From: SKVR01 sp046291875
GTDB lineage: Bacteria > Bacteroidota > Bacteroidia > Bacteroidales > UBA7960
DNA length: 64,000 bases
Direction: 5' to 3'
NCBI GenBank assembly: GCA_046291875.1
Contig: JBKBSF010000019.1
Span: 1 to 64,000, forward strand
The translations under genes were made by a program, and so were the position numbers. The notes beneath the pieces were generated by a model. The model saw only the letters and a program-made list of their open reading frames with translations. It did no database searches and had not been told where the DNA came from. Below are positions 17,019 to 25,804 of the stretch, piece after piece (position 1 is the first letter of the stretch; each line of letters opens with the position of its first letter).

Positions 17019-18899
17019 TTAGATCAGCTCCACACTCCGTTTGATGAAACTGGTGAGCTTTTCGCCTTTGAGCAGGTTCTTGCTCAACATGGCAAGGTCG
17101 ATAAGCTGGCTGATCAGCTTTGCCTGCGACTCTTCCTGCGCTTCATCAAGCACTTTGCTCACCACAGGATGGTTGGCGTTGATCACCAGGTTGTAGGTGT
17201 CGGGCATATTGCCCATGTAACTCATACCCCCCCCAAGGGCCGACATATCCTTCATCCGACGCATAAACTCGGGTTGCGTAATCAGAACAGGTTGATCGGT
17301 TTCACTTAGGTTTTCAAAAACCACATGAAAAGATTTGTTTTCCAGCTGGTTCTCGAACAAAGGCTTCAGCTTTTCCTTTTGCTCATCTGAAAGCTTTGAT
17401 GGAATCTCTTCGTCTTTGCGTATAAGTTTCTCCACCACATCAGCATCTACCCTTACAAAGCTGACTTCCTCGAGGGTTGATTCCAGCATGTTGATAAAGT
17501 GGCTGTCTATGGGTGTGTCCATAAGCAACACATCGTAGCCCCGATCTTTGGCAGCATTTACAAAGCTATGCTGCTCCTCTTTCTGGGAGGTGTACAAATG
17601 CACCACTTTATTGTCCTTGTCGGTCTGGTTGTTTTTGATGTGGGTTTTGTACTCGTCGAAGGTGAAGTACTTGTTGTCAACGTTTTTGAGCAGGCAGAAC
17701 TTGCGGGCTCTTTCCTTGAACTTCTCGTCGGTGATCATTCCATACTGGATAAAGATCCTTATGTCGTCCCACTTTTTCTCAAAGTCTTCGCGGTTGCTTT
17801 TGAAAAGCTCTTCCAGTTTGTCGGCCACCTTTTTGGTGATGTGTCCGCTGATCTTTTTCACATTTCCGTCGCTTTGCAGGAAGCTGCGCGATACATTGAG
17901 GGGTATATCGGGTGAGTCGAGCACACCGTGCAGCAGTGTCAAAAAGTCAGGAACGATACCCTCTACCGAGTCGGTAACAAACACCTGGTTGCAGTAGAGC
18001 TGTATCTTATCGCGCTGCACTTCGAAGTTCTGTTTTACTTTTGGGAAATAGAGTATACCTGTAAGGTTGAAGGGATAATCTACATTGAGGTGAATATTGA
18101 AAAGGGGCTCTTCGAAGGTAAGCGGGTAGAGTTCGCGATAGAAGTCTTTGTAGTCTTCTTCTTTCAGATCGGCGGGTTTGAGGGTCCAGGCGGGTTTGGG
18201 GTTATTGATAACCCGGTCCTTTTCAAACGAAACCTCTTTATCTTCTCCTTTTTCGTCTTTTTCGGTTTTATATTCGGTTTCTTTTCCGAATACAATCTCG
18301 ATGGGCAGGAATTTACAGTACTTTTTAAGCAGCGAAAGGATTCGGGTTTCCTGGAGAAACTCTTCTGAGTCATCGGCAATGTGCAAAACAATGTCGGTAC
18401 CTCTCTGGTCTTTTTCAATATCGGTGAGCTGGAATTCGGGGTTTCCATCGCACTCCCATTTCACGGCCTGAGCACCTTCCTTCCACGACAGGGTATGTAT
18501 TTCTACCTTTTTGGCTACCATGAATGAAGAGTAAAAGCCAAGTCCGAAGTGCCCAATGATACCATTGTTTTCACCAGCCGATTTTACTTTGTCTATCCAC
18601 TCTTCGGCACTGGAAAAAGCAATCTGGTTGATGTACTTTTCTACCTCATCGGCGGTCATACCGATACCTTTATCGCTGATGGTAAGGGTTTTTGCTTCGG
18701 GGTCCAGTTTTACCTGGATACGGATATCTCCCATTTCGCCCTTAAACTCGCCCATGGAAGAGAGCGTTTTAAGTTTCTGTGTGGCATCCACAGCATTGGA
18801 AACCAATTCGCGCAGAAAGATCTCATGATCGGAATAGAGGAACTTCTTTATGATAGGAAAAATATTCTCCGTCTGGACGTTTATTTTACCTTTTCTCAT
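17019..18899 (-). CDS. htpG: molecular chaperone HtpG (Hsp90)
   Basis: Bacterial Hsp90 is an ATP-driven dimeric chaperone in the cytoplasm. The 626-residue protein has the GHKL ATPase N-terminus (FLRELVSNAVDATQKLK, DKGIGMTADEVEKYINQIA, GHFGLGFYSSFMVA) with the catalytic Glu in FLRELVSNA. Middle and C-terminal dimerisation domains follow; length is normal. It appears to be a single gene with its own promoter (18950-18982). lemA starts about 100 bases after its end. Confidence 0.97.
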   Translation of the reverse strand: MRKGKINVQTENIFPIIKKFLYSDHEIFLRELVSNAVDATQKLKTLSSMGEFKGEMGDIRIQVKLDPEAKTLTISDKGIGMTADEVEKYINQIAFSSAEEWIDKVKSAGENNGIIGHFGLGFYSSFMVAKKVEIHTLSWKEGAQAVKWECDGNPEFQLTDIEKDQRGTDIVLHIADDSEEFLQETRILSLLKKYCKFLPIEIVFGKETEYKTEKDEKGEDKEVSFEKDRVINNPKPAWTLKPADLKEEDYKDFYRELYPLTFEEPLFNIHLNVDYPFNLTGILYFPKVKQNFEVQRDKIQLYCNQVFVTDSVEGIVPDFLTLLHGVLDSPDIPLNVSRSFLQSDGNVKKISGHITKKVADKLEELFKSNREDFEKKWDDIRIFIQYGMITDEKFKERARKFCLLKNVDNKYFTFDEYKTHIKNNQTDKDNKVVHLYTSQKEEQHSFVNAAKDRGYDVLLMDTPIDSHFINMLESTLEEVSFVRVDADVVEKLIRKDEEIPSKLSDEQKEKLKPLFENQLENKSFHVVFENLSETDQPVLITQPEFMRRMKDMSALGGGMSYMGNMPDTYNLVINANHPVVSKVLDEAQEESQAKLISQLIDLAMLSKNLLKGEKLTSFIKRSVELI

Positions 18900-18949
18900 G
18901 ACATTCAGGGGTTTATATGTTTAACTTGAAATTTACCGCCTGTGGGTGT

Positions 18950-18982
18950 CAAAGGTTGTGCCAGCACGCAGCAACTGACAAA
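18950..18982 (-). promoter_or_regulatory. probable htpG promoter
   Basis: On the minus strand TTTG (18982-18979), 21 bases, then AACCTTTG (18957-18950) is one base off the Bacteroidetes consensus TTTG-N19-21-TAnnTTTG. It lies about 50 bases upstream of the htpG start. No CIRCE heat-shock inverted repeat was seen. Confidence 0.55.
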
Positions 18983-19003
18983 TTGGCTGCCAGGATATAA
19001 GCC

Positions 19004-20638
19004 CTACCGGATGTTAACCGTGAGGGTATCCAATTTCACCTGCCCGTGTTCGCCTACACCCGCTATGCGAAATTGCGGCTGCTGACCGGCATCGAGCCAT
19101 ACCACCCTGGCCGAATTGGGCGTCTGCCGCAGAATAATGCAATGGTCGCACTGAAAAAAGTACTCTTTGAAGTTTTCCTGGGCAATCCAGAATTTGGCAG
19201 GAGGATCTTGCCTTCCAATGGCCTGCGGTCCTGTGATGGGCCCAAAGGGAGGAATCAGTAAATGGTTTACAAAAGAGAGGATAAGATCATCGATGATCTT
19301 GTAGTTTTCCGGAATAAGTTCATGATCGTGGTCAAAATGAGGTTCGTGCCCCCATCCTTCGAAAGTATACAGGGTGTGTTCAAGCCCCAGTTGCTGAGTA
19401 TGTTGCAAGATACTGGCCGAGCCATGGAGGCGTCTGGAAAAGAATGCAGAAGCCCTTGCGCTTACATTGGCAAAGGGAAAATCGGAACCATAGGGTACAA
19501 CATAATCCTGGTCGCCATGAATAGATAGTAAGGGAACACGATTGTGGGGTTTGATGACAGACAGATCGTCGAGGGCGCCCCACATGTTTACAGCTCCTCT
19601 TATGGTAAAGGGTCCGTGAAGATCATTAACGGCACAATCCAGGCATCCCAGGTCGGGCTGCAATCGCAGCACACTTCCCCTTGCACTGGGCCATATCTCC
19701 GACTCATCCATAAATGTTGTTTTCAGGGTGAGAATTCCTCCGGCGCTGTGTCCTGCCAGAACCACAAAGTGAGGGTCGATCCGATACCGGTTGTGGTGGT
19801 GCGAAAGGTAGCGCAAGGCAGCCCTTACATCCTGCATGGCGCTGTACATGGCGCGCTCCAGGTTCGAATACCTTCCGGGCAGGAAAATATATCCCAGGCG
19901 GTAGTTTACAGAAGCAACCACAAATCCCCGTCGGGCATAGTCTTGGGCTAGTTTGGAAACAAGTTCGTCGCCTTTATCGCCGGCAATAAATGCCCCGGCA
20001 TGCAGCAAAACCATGAGGGGGCGGTTGTTTTGCAAATCACCTTCAGGCTGGTAAATATCCATTTGCAAAGGTATGGACCGGCGAAGCAGGTTGGAAGTGA
20101 TACCTTCTGCCACTTCAAACAATACCTGATTGTAGCTTTTGTTTTCGCGCTTTTCGATGGAGCGGGAAGAATAAAACCCGGGAGCATGCCCATAAACAAC
20201 TTCCTCTTTTGTTACCATTGAGAACAACGCATCGTGGTAGCGAAAGGGTGCGCACGGGAAACTGCGGGTATAGTATTGGCGGAAAGAGATCCGTTGGTTA
20301 GCTCCCACCAGGTAAAACTGATCATGGTATACCTGGAGTCGACCCTGAAGGTTGGCATGACCGCTGAGACGAAATCGTGTAACATTGCGCGATTGCCTTA
20401 CCCGGAAAGGCTGGGGTGTGGCAATGGCCTTGTTGAGGGTAATGTATTGTCCGCGCGACGCACTTTCAAACTTCACTGCAATTCCCATCTCTTCACTTAT
20501 ATACCAGGTGTCGTGCGCAATTCCTGGTGTTGAAGGGGTTTTGCAGGAGGAGTGCCATATCAGAGCCCAGAGAATAATCAAAAACAGGACATGAGGGGTG
20601 GGTCTGGGTGTGGCAGTTCGGTTCCCTGAAAGCTTCAT
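19004..20638 (-). CDS. alpha/beta-hydrolase-fold esterase/carboxylesterase, probable lipoprotein
   Basis: The 544-residue protein has an N-terminal hydrophobic helix (about 15-30) ending at Cys32, a possible lipobox (WHSSC). Residues about 40-170 match no domain I know. A carboxylesterase/lipase-type alpha/beta hydrolase follows: VLLHAGAF at about 210-217 (oxyanion loop), nucleophile Ser298 in AGHSAGG, an acid in HGDQDYVVPYG and a His in GWGHEPHFDH near the C-terminus. A final stretch of about 80 residues is again unassigned. It is convergent to nothing and divergent from galM. Proximity to the galactan locus suggests, but does not show, a role in removing acetyl or feruloyl groups from pectin. 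Confidence 0.75.
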   Translation of the reverse strand: MKLSGNRTATPRPTPHVLFLIILWALIWHSSCKTPSTPGIAHDTWYISEEMGIAVKFESASRGQYITLNKAIATPQPFRVRQSRNVTRFRLSGHANLQGRLQVYHDQFYLVGANQRISFRQYYTRSFPCAPFRYHDALFSMVTKEEVVYGHAPGFYSSRSIEKRENKSYNQVLFEVAEGITSNLLRRSIPLQMDIYQPEGDLQNNRPLMVLLHAGAFIAGDKGDELVSKLAQDYARRGFVVASVNYRLGYIFLPGRYSNLERAMYSAMQDVRAALRYLSHHHNRYRIDPHFVVLAGHSAGGILTLKTTFMDESEIWPSARGSVLRLQPDLGCLDCAVNDLHGPFTIRGAVNMWGALDDLSVIKPHNRVPLLSIHGDQDYVVPYGSDFPFANVSARASAFFSRRLHGSASILQHTQQLGLEHTLYTFEGWGHEPHFDHDHELIPENYKIIDDLILSFVNHLLIPPFGPITGPQAIGRQDPPAKFWIAQENFKEYFFQCDHCIILRQTPNSARVVWLDAGQQPQFRIAGVGEHGQVKLDTLTVNIR

Positions 20639-20739
20639 TTTTTGGCAGGTTTTGATTTGGCAATCAGCAACAGGTTCGCTGTTGCGTATCGGCCAAATAT
20701 ATAACGTTTTTGACGATTAACCAGAAAAAGTACGGTTTT

Positions 20740-20772
20740 TTTGTGTTCCATCCTCAGGCTTATCTAACTTTG
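20740..20772 (+). promoter_or_regulatory. promoter of galM
   Basis: TTTG (20740-20743), 21 bases, then TAACTTTG (20765-20772) matches the Bacteroidetes consensus. It lies about 90 bases before galM and probably drives the first part of the galactose block. Confidence 0.75.
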
Positions 20773-20862
20773 CATCGCAATACTGCATAACAGCAAACAG
20801 GCACCCAGGTGAGGCAAGCAACACCAAGCCTCGCAAGTCACAGGCTTTAAAATAAATAAGGC

Positions 20863-21903
20863 ATGATTGTAACAAAAACCCCTTTTGGCACTTTACAGGA
20901 TGGCCGCATAGCCATGCTTTTTCAATTCAAAACCTCCAATGGTTTGCAGATCAGGATCAGCAATTTTGGCGCAGCCATCATTTCAGTAAAGTACCCGGAC
21001 AAATCGGGCAATTCGGAAGAGGTTACTGCAGGATTTCCTCAGTTGGGTCCTTACCTGCAAGGCCACCCCTACTTTGGAGTGGTAGTGGGTCGTTTTGCCA
21101 ATCGCATTGCCGGGGGCACTTTCAGCATTGATGGAAAACCCTACAGCCTGGCCTGCAACAACGGACCCAATCACCTGCATGGCGGCCCCCAGGGTTTTCA
21201 TACCAAACTCTGGGATTACTCTCTCCTTGAAAAACAAGATGAGGCACATCTTACACTTCGGTATTTCAGTCCGGATATGGAAGAGGGCTATCCGGGCAAT
21301 ATGGAGGCAGAGGTAACCTATGTGGTAGCCGACAACAATAAGGTTGATATCTGCTACAAGGCTCAAACAGACCAGGCCACCCATGTAAACCTCACCAATC
21401 ATGCTTATTTCAATCTGAGCGGTTTCAGAGAGAATATTCAAAACCATTGCCTGAAGCTACATGCCTCTCACTATCTTGAGATCAATGAACATCAGATCCC
21501 TACCGGAAAACTCATCCCTTGCCAGGATACTCCCATGGATTTCAGCAAGAACAGCAAACTTGCCAACCAGGGAATGCCTGTAATGCAAGAGCTGGATCAT
21601 TGTTTTGTACTTGAAGAAGACAGAGACTGGCAAACGCTTCCTGCAGCTGTTTTGCACCACCCCCAGAGTGGCCGGAGGATACAGGTGTTTTGCAGCCAAC
21701 CTGGCATACAGGTCTACACATCCAACTTTCTGGATGGAAGTCTGAGAGGCCATAACGGCATGGCTTATGCCAAACACAGTGCCATCTGCCTTGAAACACA
21801 GCATTTCCCCGACAGCCCCAACCAGCCTCATTTCCCATCTACCCTCCTCTTGCCAGGGCAGCAATACAACCAAACTACCCGTATGATTTTTGACAACCAC
21901 TAG
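20863..21903 (+). CDS. galM: aldose 1-epimerase (galactose mutarotase)
   Basis: GalM interconverts beta- and alpha-D-galactose so that galactokinase gets its alpha substrate. The 346-residue protein has the family pattern: FGVVVGRFANRIAGG, the catalytic His region NHLHGGPQGFH, NLTNHAYFNLSG, and the catalytic Glu in AICLETQHFPDSPNQP. No signal peptide, so it is cytoplasmic. It opens the plus-strand galactose block; a regulator, nucleotidyltransferase, symporter, galK and galE follow. Length is standard. Confidence 0.95.
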   Translation: MIVTKTPFGTLQDGRIAMLFQFKTSNGLQIRISNFGAAIISVKYPDKSGNSEEVTAGFPQLGPYLQGHPYFGVVVGRFANRIAGGTFSIDGKPYSLACNNGPNHLHGGPQGFHTKLWDYSLLEKQDEAHLTLRYFSPDMEEGYPGNMEAEVTYVVADNNKVDICYKAQTDQATHVNLTNHAYFNLSGFRENIQNHCLKLHASHYLEINEHQIPTGKLIPCQDTPMDFSKNSKLANQGMPVMQELDHCFVLEEDRDWQTLPAAVLHHPQSGRRIQVFCSQPGIQVYTSNFLDGSLRGHNGMAYAKHSAICLETQHFPDSPNQPHFPSTLLLPGQQYNQTTRMIFDNH

Positions 21904-21994
21904 TTGCAAGAATTGATTTTACCCACTTTTTGAGCGAAATAGCACATCTTGCCACCTGATTGCAAATCCTCCTCTTACTTTTTTCAGGAAAAAA

Positions 21995-22025
21995 TTTGGC
22001 ATTTAGGTTTTTTTGCGTAATATTG
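21995..22025 (+). promoter_or_regulatory. probable promoter of the GntR-type regulator
   Basis: TTTG (21995-21998), exactly 19 bases, then TAATATTG (22018-22025) is one base from the TAnnTTTG consensus. It is 34 bases upstream of the GTG start of the regulator. Confidence 0.55.
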
Positions 22026-22058
22026 TCAATCATAACAGTACAGAACAGTTAGGTTGGC

Positions 22059-23060
22059 GTGAGGCAAATCATCCATATCGATAAGGATTCGTCGGTATCC
22101 AAATACCGCCAGATTATAGCCTCGGTGGGCATGGCCATTGCCAGTGGGCAGCTTAAGCCAGGCGACAAAATGCCCAGCATCAACCATCTGTGCAAACAAT
22201 GGAAACTATCCAGAGATACGGTACTGAATGCCTATTACGAGCTACGGTCGAAAGGGATTATATCCTCAGCTCCTGGCAAAGGATTTTATGTGGAGAAAGC
22301 ACAACCCCATGTGGAACAAAACGTTTTCGTTTTATTTGACGAAATAAATGCTTTCAAGGAGGACCTTTTTCAATCTTTCAAGGCAAACCTGCCACCTGAG
22401 ATTACCACCGAAATATTCTTTCATCATTTCAACCCCGGTTTGTTCCGGCAGTTGCTGGACCACAACAAGGGTAAGTATACCACGTGGGTGATTATGCCCG
22501 CCAATCTTGTCTCTGCGGCCCAGCACATCCGCAATCTTCCGGGCAGAGTTGTAATACTGGACCAATGGCCCCAGGACCTGGAGGCTGACTATGCAGGGGT
22601 TTACCAGAATTTCCGGAAAGACACCTATGAAGCTCTTTTGTCGGGCCGCCAGCTCCTGGATCGCTACAATAAACTGATCATGGTGCACCCAGGGGGGAAA
22701 GAACCGGAAGGGCAATTCAAGGGATTTCTGGAGTATTGCCATCATACCGGAACATCGCACGAGCTCATCAACAGCCTTGATGGAAGAAAAATATCGGCTG
22801 GCGAGGCATACCTTGTTATCTGGGATCGCGACCTGGTATGGCTGGTAAAACAAGCCGCTGCCAAAGGATTGAAACTGGGCAAAGACCTGGGATTGATATC
22901 CTACAACGACACAGCACTGAAAGAGGTGGTTGCCAGCGGTATTACAACCATTTCCACTGATTTCAGGCAAATGGGACAAACCCTTGCCTGCCTGGTGGCT
23001 GAAAACAAAACAGAACGTATTGAAAATCCATCGCGACTGATCATAAGAGGATCGCTTTGA
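22059..23060 (+). CDS. GntR-family regulator with LacI-type sugar-binding domain
   Basis: The 333-residue protein combines an N-terminal GntR winged helix (about 8-78; SVSKYRQIIASVGMAIASGQLKPGD, then SRDTVLNAYYELRSKGII) with a periplasmic-binding-protein-like effector domain of the LacI/GalR kind (about 90-333; DLGLISYNDTALKEVVASGITTISTDFRQMG). This combination is common in Bacteroidetes sugar loci. The start is GTG at 22059; no in-frame ATG gives a complete DNA-binding domain. Lying inside the gal block, it probably represses or activates it in response to galactose or a derivative. Confidence 0.88.
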   Translation: MRQIIHIDKDSSVSKYRQIIASVGMAIASGQLKPGDKMPSINHLCKQWKLSRDTVLNAYYELRSKGIISSAPGKGFYVEKAQPHVEQNVFVLFDEINAFKEDLFQSFKANLPPEITTEIFFHHFNPGLFRQLLDHNKGKYTTWVIMPANLVSAAQHIRNLPGRVVILDQWPQDLEADYAGVYQNFRKDTYEALLSGRQLLDRYNKLIMVHPGGKEPEGQFKGFLEYCHHTGTSHELINSLDGRKISAGEAYLVIWDRDLVWLVKQAAAKGLKLGKDLGLISYNDTALKEVVASGITTISTDFRQMGQTLACLVAENKTERIENPSRLIIRGSL

Positions 23061-23089
23061 GAACACATAATCATTAAACCAACACCCCA

Positions 23090-23998
23090 ATGCAACCAAC
23101 ACTATTGATACTTGCTGCCGGTATGGGCAGCCGATATGGCAGCCTCAAACAGATTGACAAACTGGGGCCCGGGGGCGAAACCATCATCGACTATTCCGTT
23201 TTTGATGCCATGCAGGCAGGATTCGGTAAAGCTGTTTTTGTTATTCGCAAAAGCATCGAAAAGGACTTCATTGATGTATTTGCAGACCGGTTCCTGAAAA
23301 AAATTCCTTACGAAATTGTATTTCAGGAACTGGATCTTCTCCCTGAAGGGTTTGCGTGTCCGGAGGACAGAACCAAACCCTGGGGCACAGCACATGCGCT
23401 CTGGGTATGCCGCAATGTGGTGAAAGAACCTTTTGTGGTGATCAATGCCGATGATTTTTACGGAAAGCAAGCCTACCAGGTACTGGCTGACCATCTCAGG
23501 CAAAACCCGGAACATGAGAGTAATAATTTCGCAATGTGCGGTTACAAACTACACAATACACTATCGGAACATGGTAATGTAACCCGCGGCATATGCAAAA
23601 TAAACCAGGAAGGATACCTCGAATCGGTGGATGAGCAGTTTAATATTGGGCGGGATGAAACCGGGATGATAGTGAGTTACAAGGATGAAGAAAATTTGGT
23701 TTTACTTCCGGATGAAACGGTTTCCATGAATATATGGGCATTCAATCCGTCAATATTTCAACTCATTGAAGAGTATTTCGTCAGATTTCTAGAAAAACAA
23801 ATCCACCTACCCAAATCCGAACTTGTAACACCCCAGCTGGTTGACCAGATTATAAAAGATGGAAGGGGCAAAATTAAAGTGTTGCATTCGGCATCTAAGT
23901 GGTTTGGCGTTACCTACGCAAATGACAAACCCCTTGTAATGCAAACCCTGAAAGAACTAACAAACAGCGGAGAATATCCAAAAAAGCTTTGGCAATAA
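23090..23998 (+). CDS. sugar-1-phosphate nucleotidyltransferase, possible galactose-1-P uridylyltransferase substitute
   Basis: The 302-residue protein is a nucleotidyltransferase of the GT-A fold: N-terminal nucleotide-binding loop LILAAGMGSRYGSLKQIDKLGPGG, metal-binding Asp in FVVINADDFYGKQAY, and GTAHALWVCRNVV. Such enzymes join a nucleoside triphosphate and a sugar-1-phosphate to give NDP-sugar and pyrophosphate. It lies 29 bases after the regulator and before the symporter, galK and galE. The block lacks galT, so a UTP:galactose-1-P uridylyltransferase role is a reasonable inference. Substrate specificity cannot be read from the sequence; other UDP- or GDP-sugar roles remain possible. 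Confidence 0.8.
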   Translation: MQPTLLILAAGMGSRYGSLKQIDKLGPGGETIIDYSVFDAMQAGFGKAVFVIRKSIEKDFIDVFADRFLKKIPYEIVFQELDLLPEGFACPEDRTKPWGTAHALWVCRNVVKEPFVVINADDFYGKQAYQVLADHLRQNPEHESNNFAMCGYKLHNTLSEHGNVTRGICKINQEGYLESVDEQFNIGRDETGMIVSYKDEENLVLLPDETVSMNIWAFNPSIFQLIEEYFVRFLEKQIHLPKSELVTPQLVDQIIKDGRGKIKVLHSASKWFGVTYANDKPLVMQTLKELTNSGEYPKKLWQ

Positions 23999-24069
23999 AC
24001 CTTAACAAGAACTCTGATTCTTAGCGTTTCAGCGGTTCTAATCAAAAATCCTAAATCAAAAATAACATC

Positions 24070-25710
24070 ATGGGAACATTTCACACACTCGATTATGTAA
24101 TTTTTGCGGCCTATGGGTTGCTGATCCTTTCGGTAGGTCTTTGGGTGTCCAGGGGCAAAAAAGGAGAAAAGAAAAGTGCCGAGGACTACTTCCTGGCCAG
24201 CAAGAGTTTGCCCTTCTGGGCCATTGGTGCCTCGCTGATTGCAGCCAATATTTCGGCAGAGCAATTTATCGGCATGTCGGGCTCGGGCTTTGCCATAGGG
24301 CTGGCCATTGCCTCCTATGAGTGGATGGCGGCGCTTACACTGATCATTGTGGCCAAGTTCTTCCTCCCGATTTTCATCAAACAGGGGCTATTTACCATAC
24401 CCCAGTTTATTGAGAAACGTTTCAACACCAACCTGAAAACCATCCTGGCTATTTTCTGGGTTGCCTTGTTCATTTTTGTAAACCTGACCTCTGTGCTGTT
24501 TCTGGGCGCAAAGGCCCTTGATACCATTCTGGGCACAGGCGATGGCTCCATGATCATGTATTTCATAATAGGTCTGGCATGTTTTGCTGCCGCTTACTCC
24601 ATCTGGGGTGGCTTATCGGCAGTAGCCTGGACCGATGTAATACAAGTGGTGCTGCTTGTGGTAGGCGGATTTATCACTACCCTGATTGCCCTCAACCATG
24701 TAACACCCGAGGGGGGTATTCTTACAGGTGTTTCGCACATTTATGCAACTGCTGGCGATAAGTTTCAGATGATTCTCAGTCGCGACCATTCTCAATATCT
24801 CAACTTACCCGGCATTGGGGTATTGATTGGAGGTATGTGGGTTGCCAATTTGTACTACTGGGGCTTTAACCAGTACATTATTCAACGTGCACTGGCAGCA
24901 AAATCGCTCAAAGAAGCACAAAAAGGTCTTGCCTTTGCTGCATTTCTGAAACTGCTTTTACCCATTTTTGTGGTAATCCCGGGTATTATTGCCTATGTAA
25001 TGTATATGCAACCTGCCGGAACAGCTCTGATTGATGGAGTACAAAGCGATTTTCTGCGTGCCGACGGCACCATCAACTATGATATCTCTTACCCCTGGCT
25101 GATCCGTACCTTTATTCCTATGGGTATCAAAGGCCTTGTGGTGGCAGCCCTTACTGCAGCCATTGTATCATCGCTTGCCTCTATGCTCAACTCTACAGCA
25201 ACCATCTTTACCATGGATATTTACAAACCCTACTTCTCTAAAAGGACAGATGGCACCGACCTGGTACCGGTAGGTCGTATTTCAGTAATGGTTGCCCTGG
25301 GCATAGCGGTATTCCTGGCACCCGCCCTCGATTCTATGCCCCAGATGTTTCAATACATCCAGGAGTATACGGGTGTGGTAAGCCCGGGAATTCTGGCAGT
25401 ATTCCTCATGGGTCTGTTCTACAAGAAAGCCAACAGCAAAGGGGCTATCATAGGTGTAATTGCATCTATACCTGTGGCATTGTTGCTCAAACTTCTTCCC
25501 CTTGAAATGCCTTTCCTCGATCAAATGATGTACACCTGCCTTATCACCATTGTAATCATCGTTATGGTGAGCCTGCTCACTGCCGACCACGATGAAGACC
25601 CCAAAGCAATTCCGCTGCCAAAGGAAACTTTCAAAACCGGAAAGAATTTCAACCTGGCAGCCTATGCAGTGGTACTGATACTGGTAGTGCTGTACACTGT
25701 GTTCTGGTAA
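24070..25710 (+). CDS. sodium/sugar symporter of the SSS (SGLT) family
   Basis: The 546-residue membrane protein resembles vSGLT and Bacteroides sodium/glucose-galactose symporters: YGLLILSVGLWVSRGKKG, SAEDYFLASKSLPFWAIGASLIAANISAEQFIGMSGSGFAIGLA (positions about 37-80), WVANLYYWGFNQYIIQRALAAKS, and about 14 hydrophobic segments. SSS transporters couple sugar uptake to Na+ entry. It is placed with galK and galE, so galactose or a galactoside is the likely cargo. The Mrp antiporter elsewhere in the window could help keep the Na+ gradient it needs. Confidence 0.92.
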   Translation: MGTFHTLDYVIFAAYGLLILSVGLWVSRGKKGEKKSAEDYFLASKSLPFWAIGASLIAANISAEQFIGMSGSGFAIGLAIASYEWMAALTLIIVAKFFLPIFIKQGLFTIPQFIEKRFNTNLKTILAIFWVALFIFVNLTSVLFLGAKALDTILGTGDGSMIMYFIIGLACFAAAYSIWGGLSAVAWTDVIQVVLLVVGGFITTLIALNHVTPEGGILTGVSHIYATAGDKFQMILSRDHSQYLNLPGIGVLIGGMWVANLYYWGFNQYIIQRALAAKSLKEAQKGLAFAAFLKLLLPIFVVIPGIIAYVMYMQPAGTALIDGVQSDFLRADGTINYDISYPWLIRTFIPMGIKGLVVAALTAAIVSSLASMLNSTATIFTMDIYKPYFSKRTDGTDLVPVGRISVMVALGIAVFLAPALDSMPQMFQYIQEYTGVVSPGILAVFLMGLFYKKANSKGAIIGVIASIPVALLLKLLPLEMPFLDQMMYTCLITIVIIVMVSLLTADHDEDPKAIPLPKETFKTGKNFNLAAYAVVLILVVLYTVFW

Positions 25711-25718
25711 ATAATGGC

Positions 25719-25784
25719 GGGTGTAATGGGTAATGGGTGAATCACTCATCACTCATCACCGATCACCCATTACCCATTACACCC
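25719..25784. repeat. 22-bp perfect inverted repeat built of ATGGGT-type units
   Basis: The left arm (25719-25740) and right arm (25763-25784) pair over 22 bases without mismatch; each arm contains two ATGGGTAATGGGT-like units. The 22-base loop is itself repetitive (ATCACTC ATCACTC ATCACC). It lies between the symporter stop and the galK start. No T-run follows, so it is not a classic terminator; it may stabilise the upstream mRNA or set the expression ratio. Confidence 0.9.
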
Positions 25785-25804
25785 TTCATCCAAAATTCAA
25801 TACA

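Noticed and set aside
18900..19003. CIRCE or other heat-shock operator before htpG
   Set aside because: No TTAGCACTC-N9-GAGTGCTAA-like inverted repeat is present; only a basic Bacteroidetes promoter is seen.
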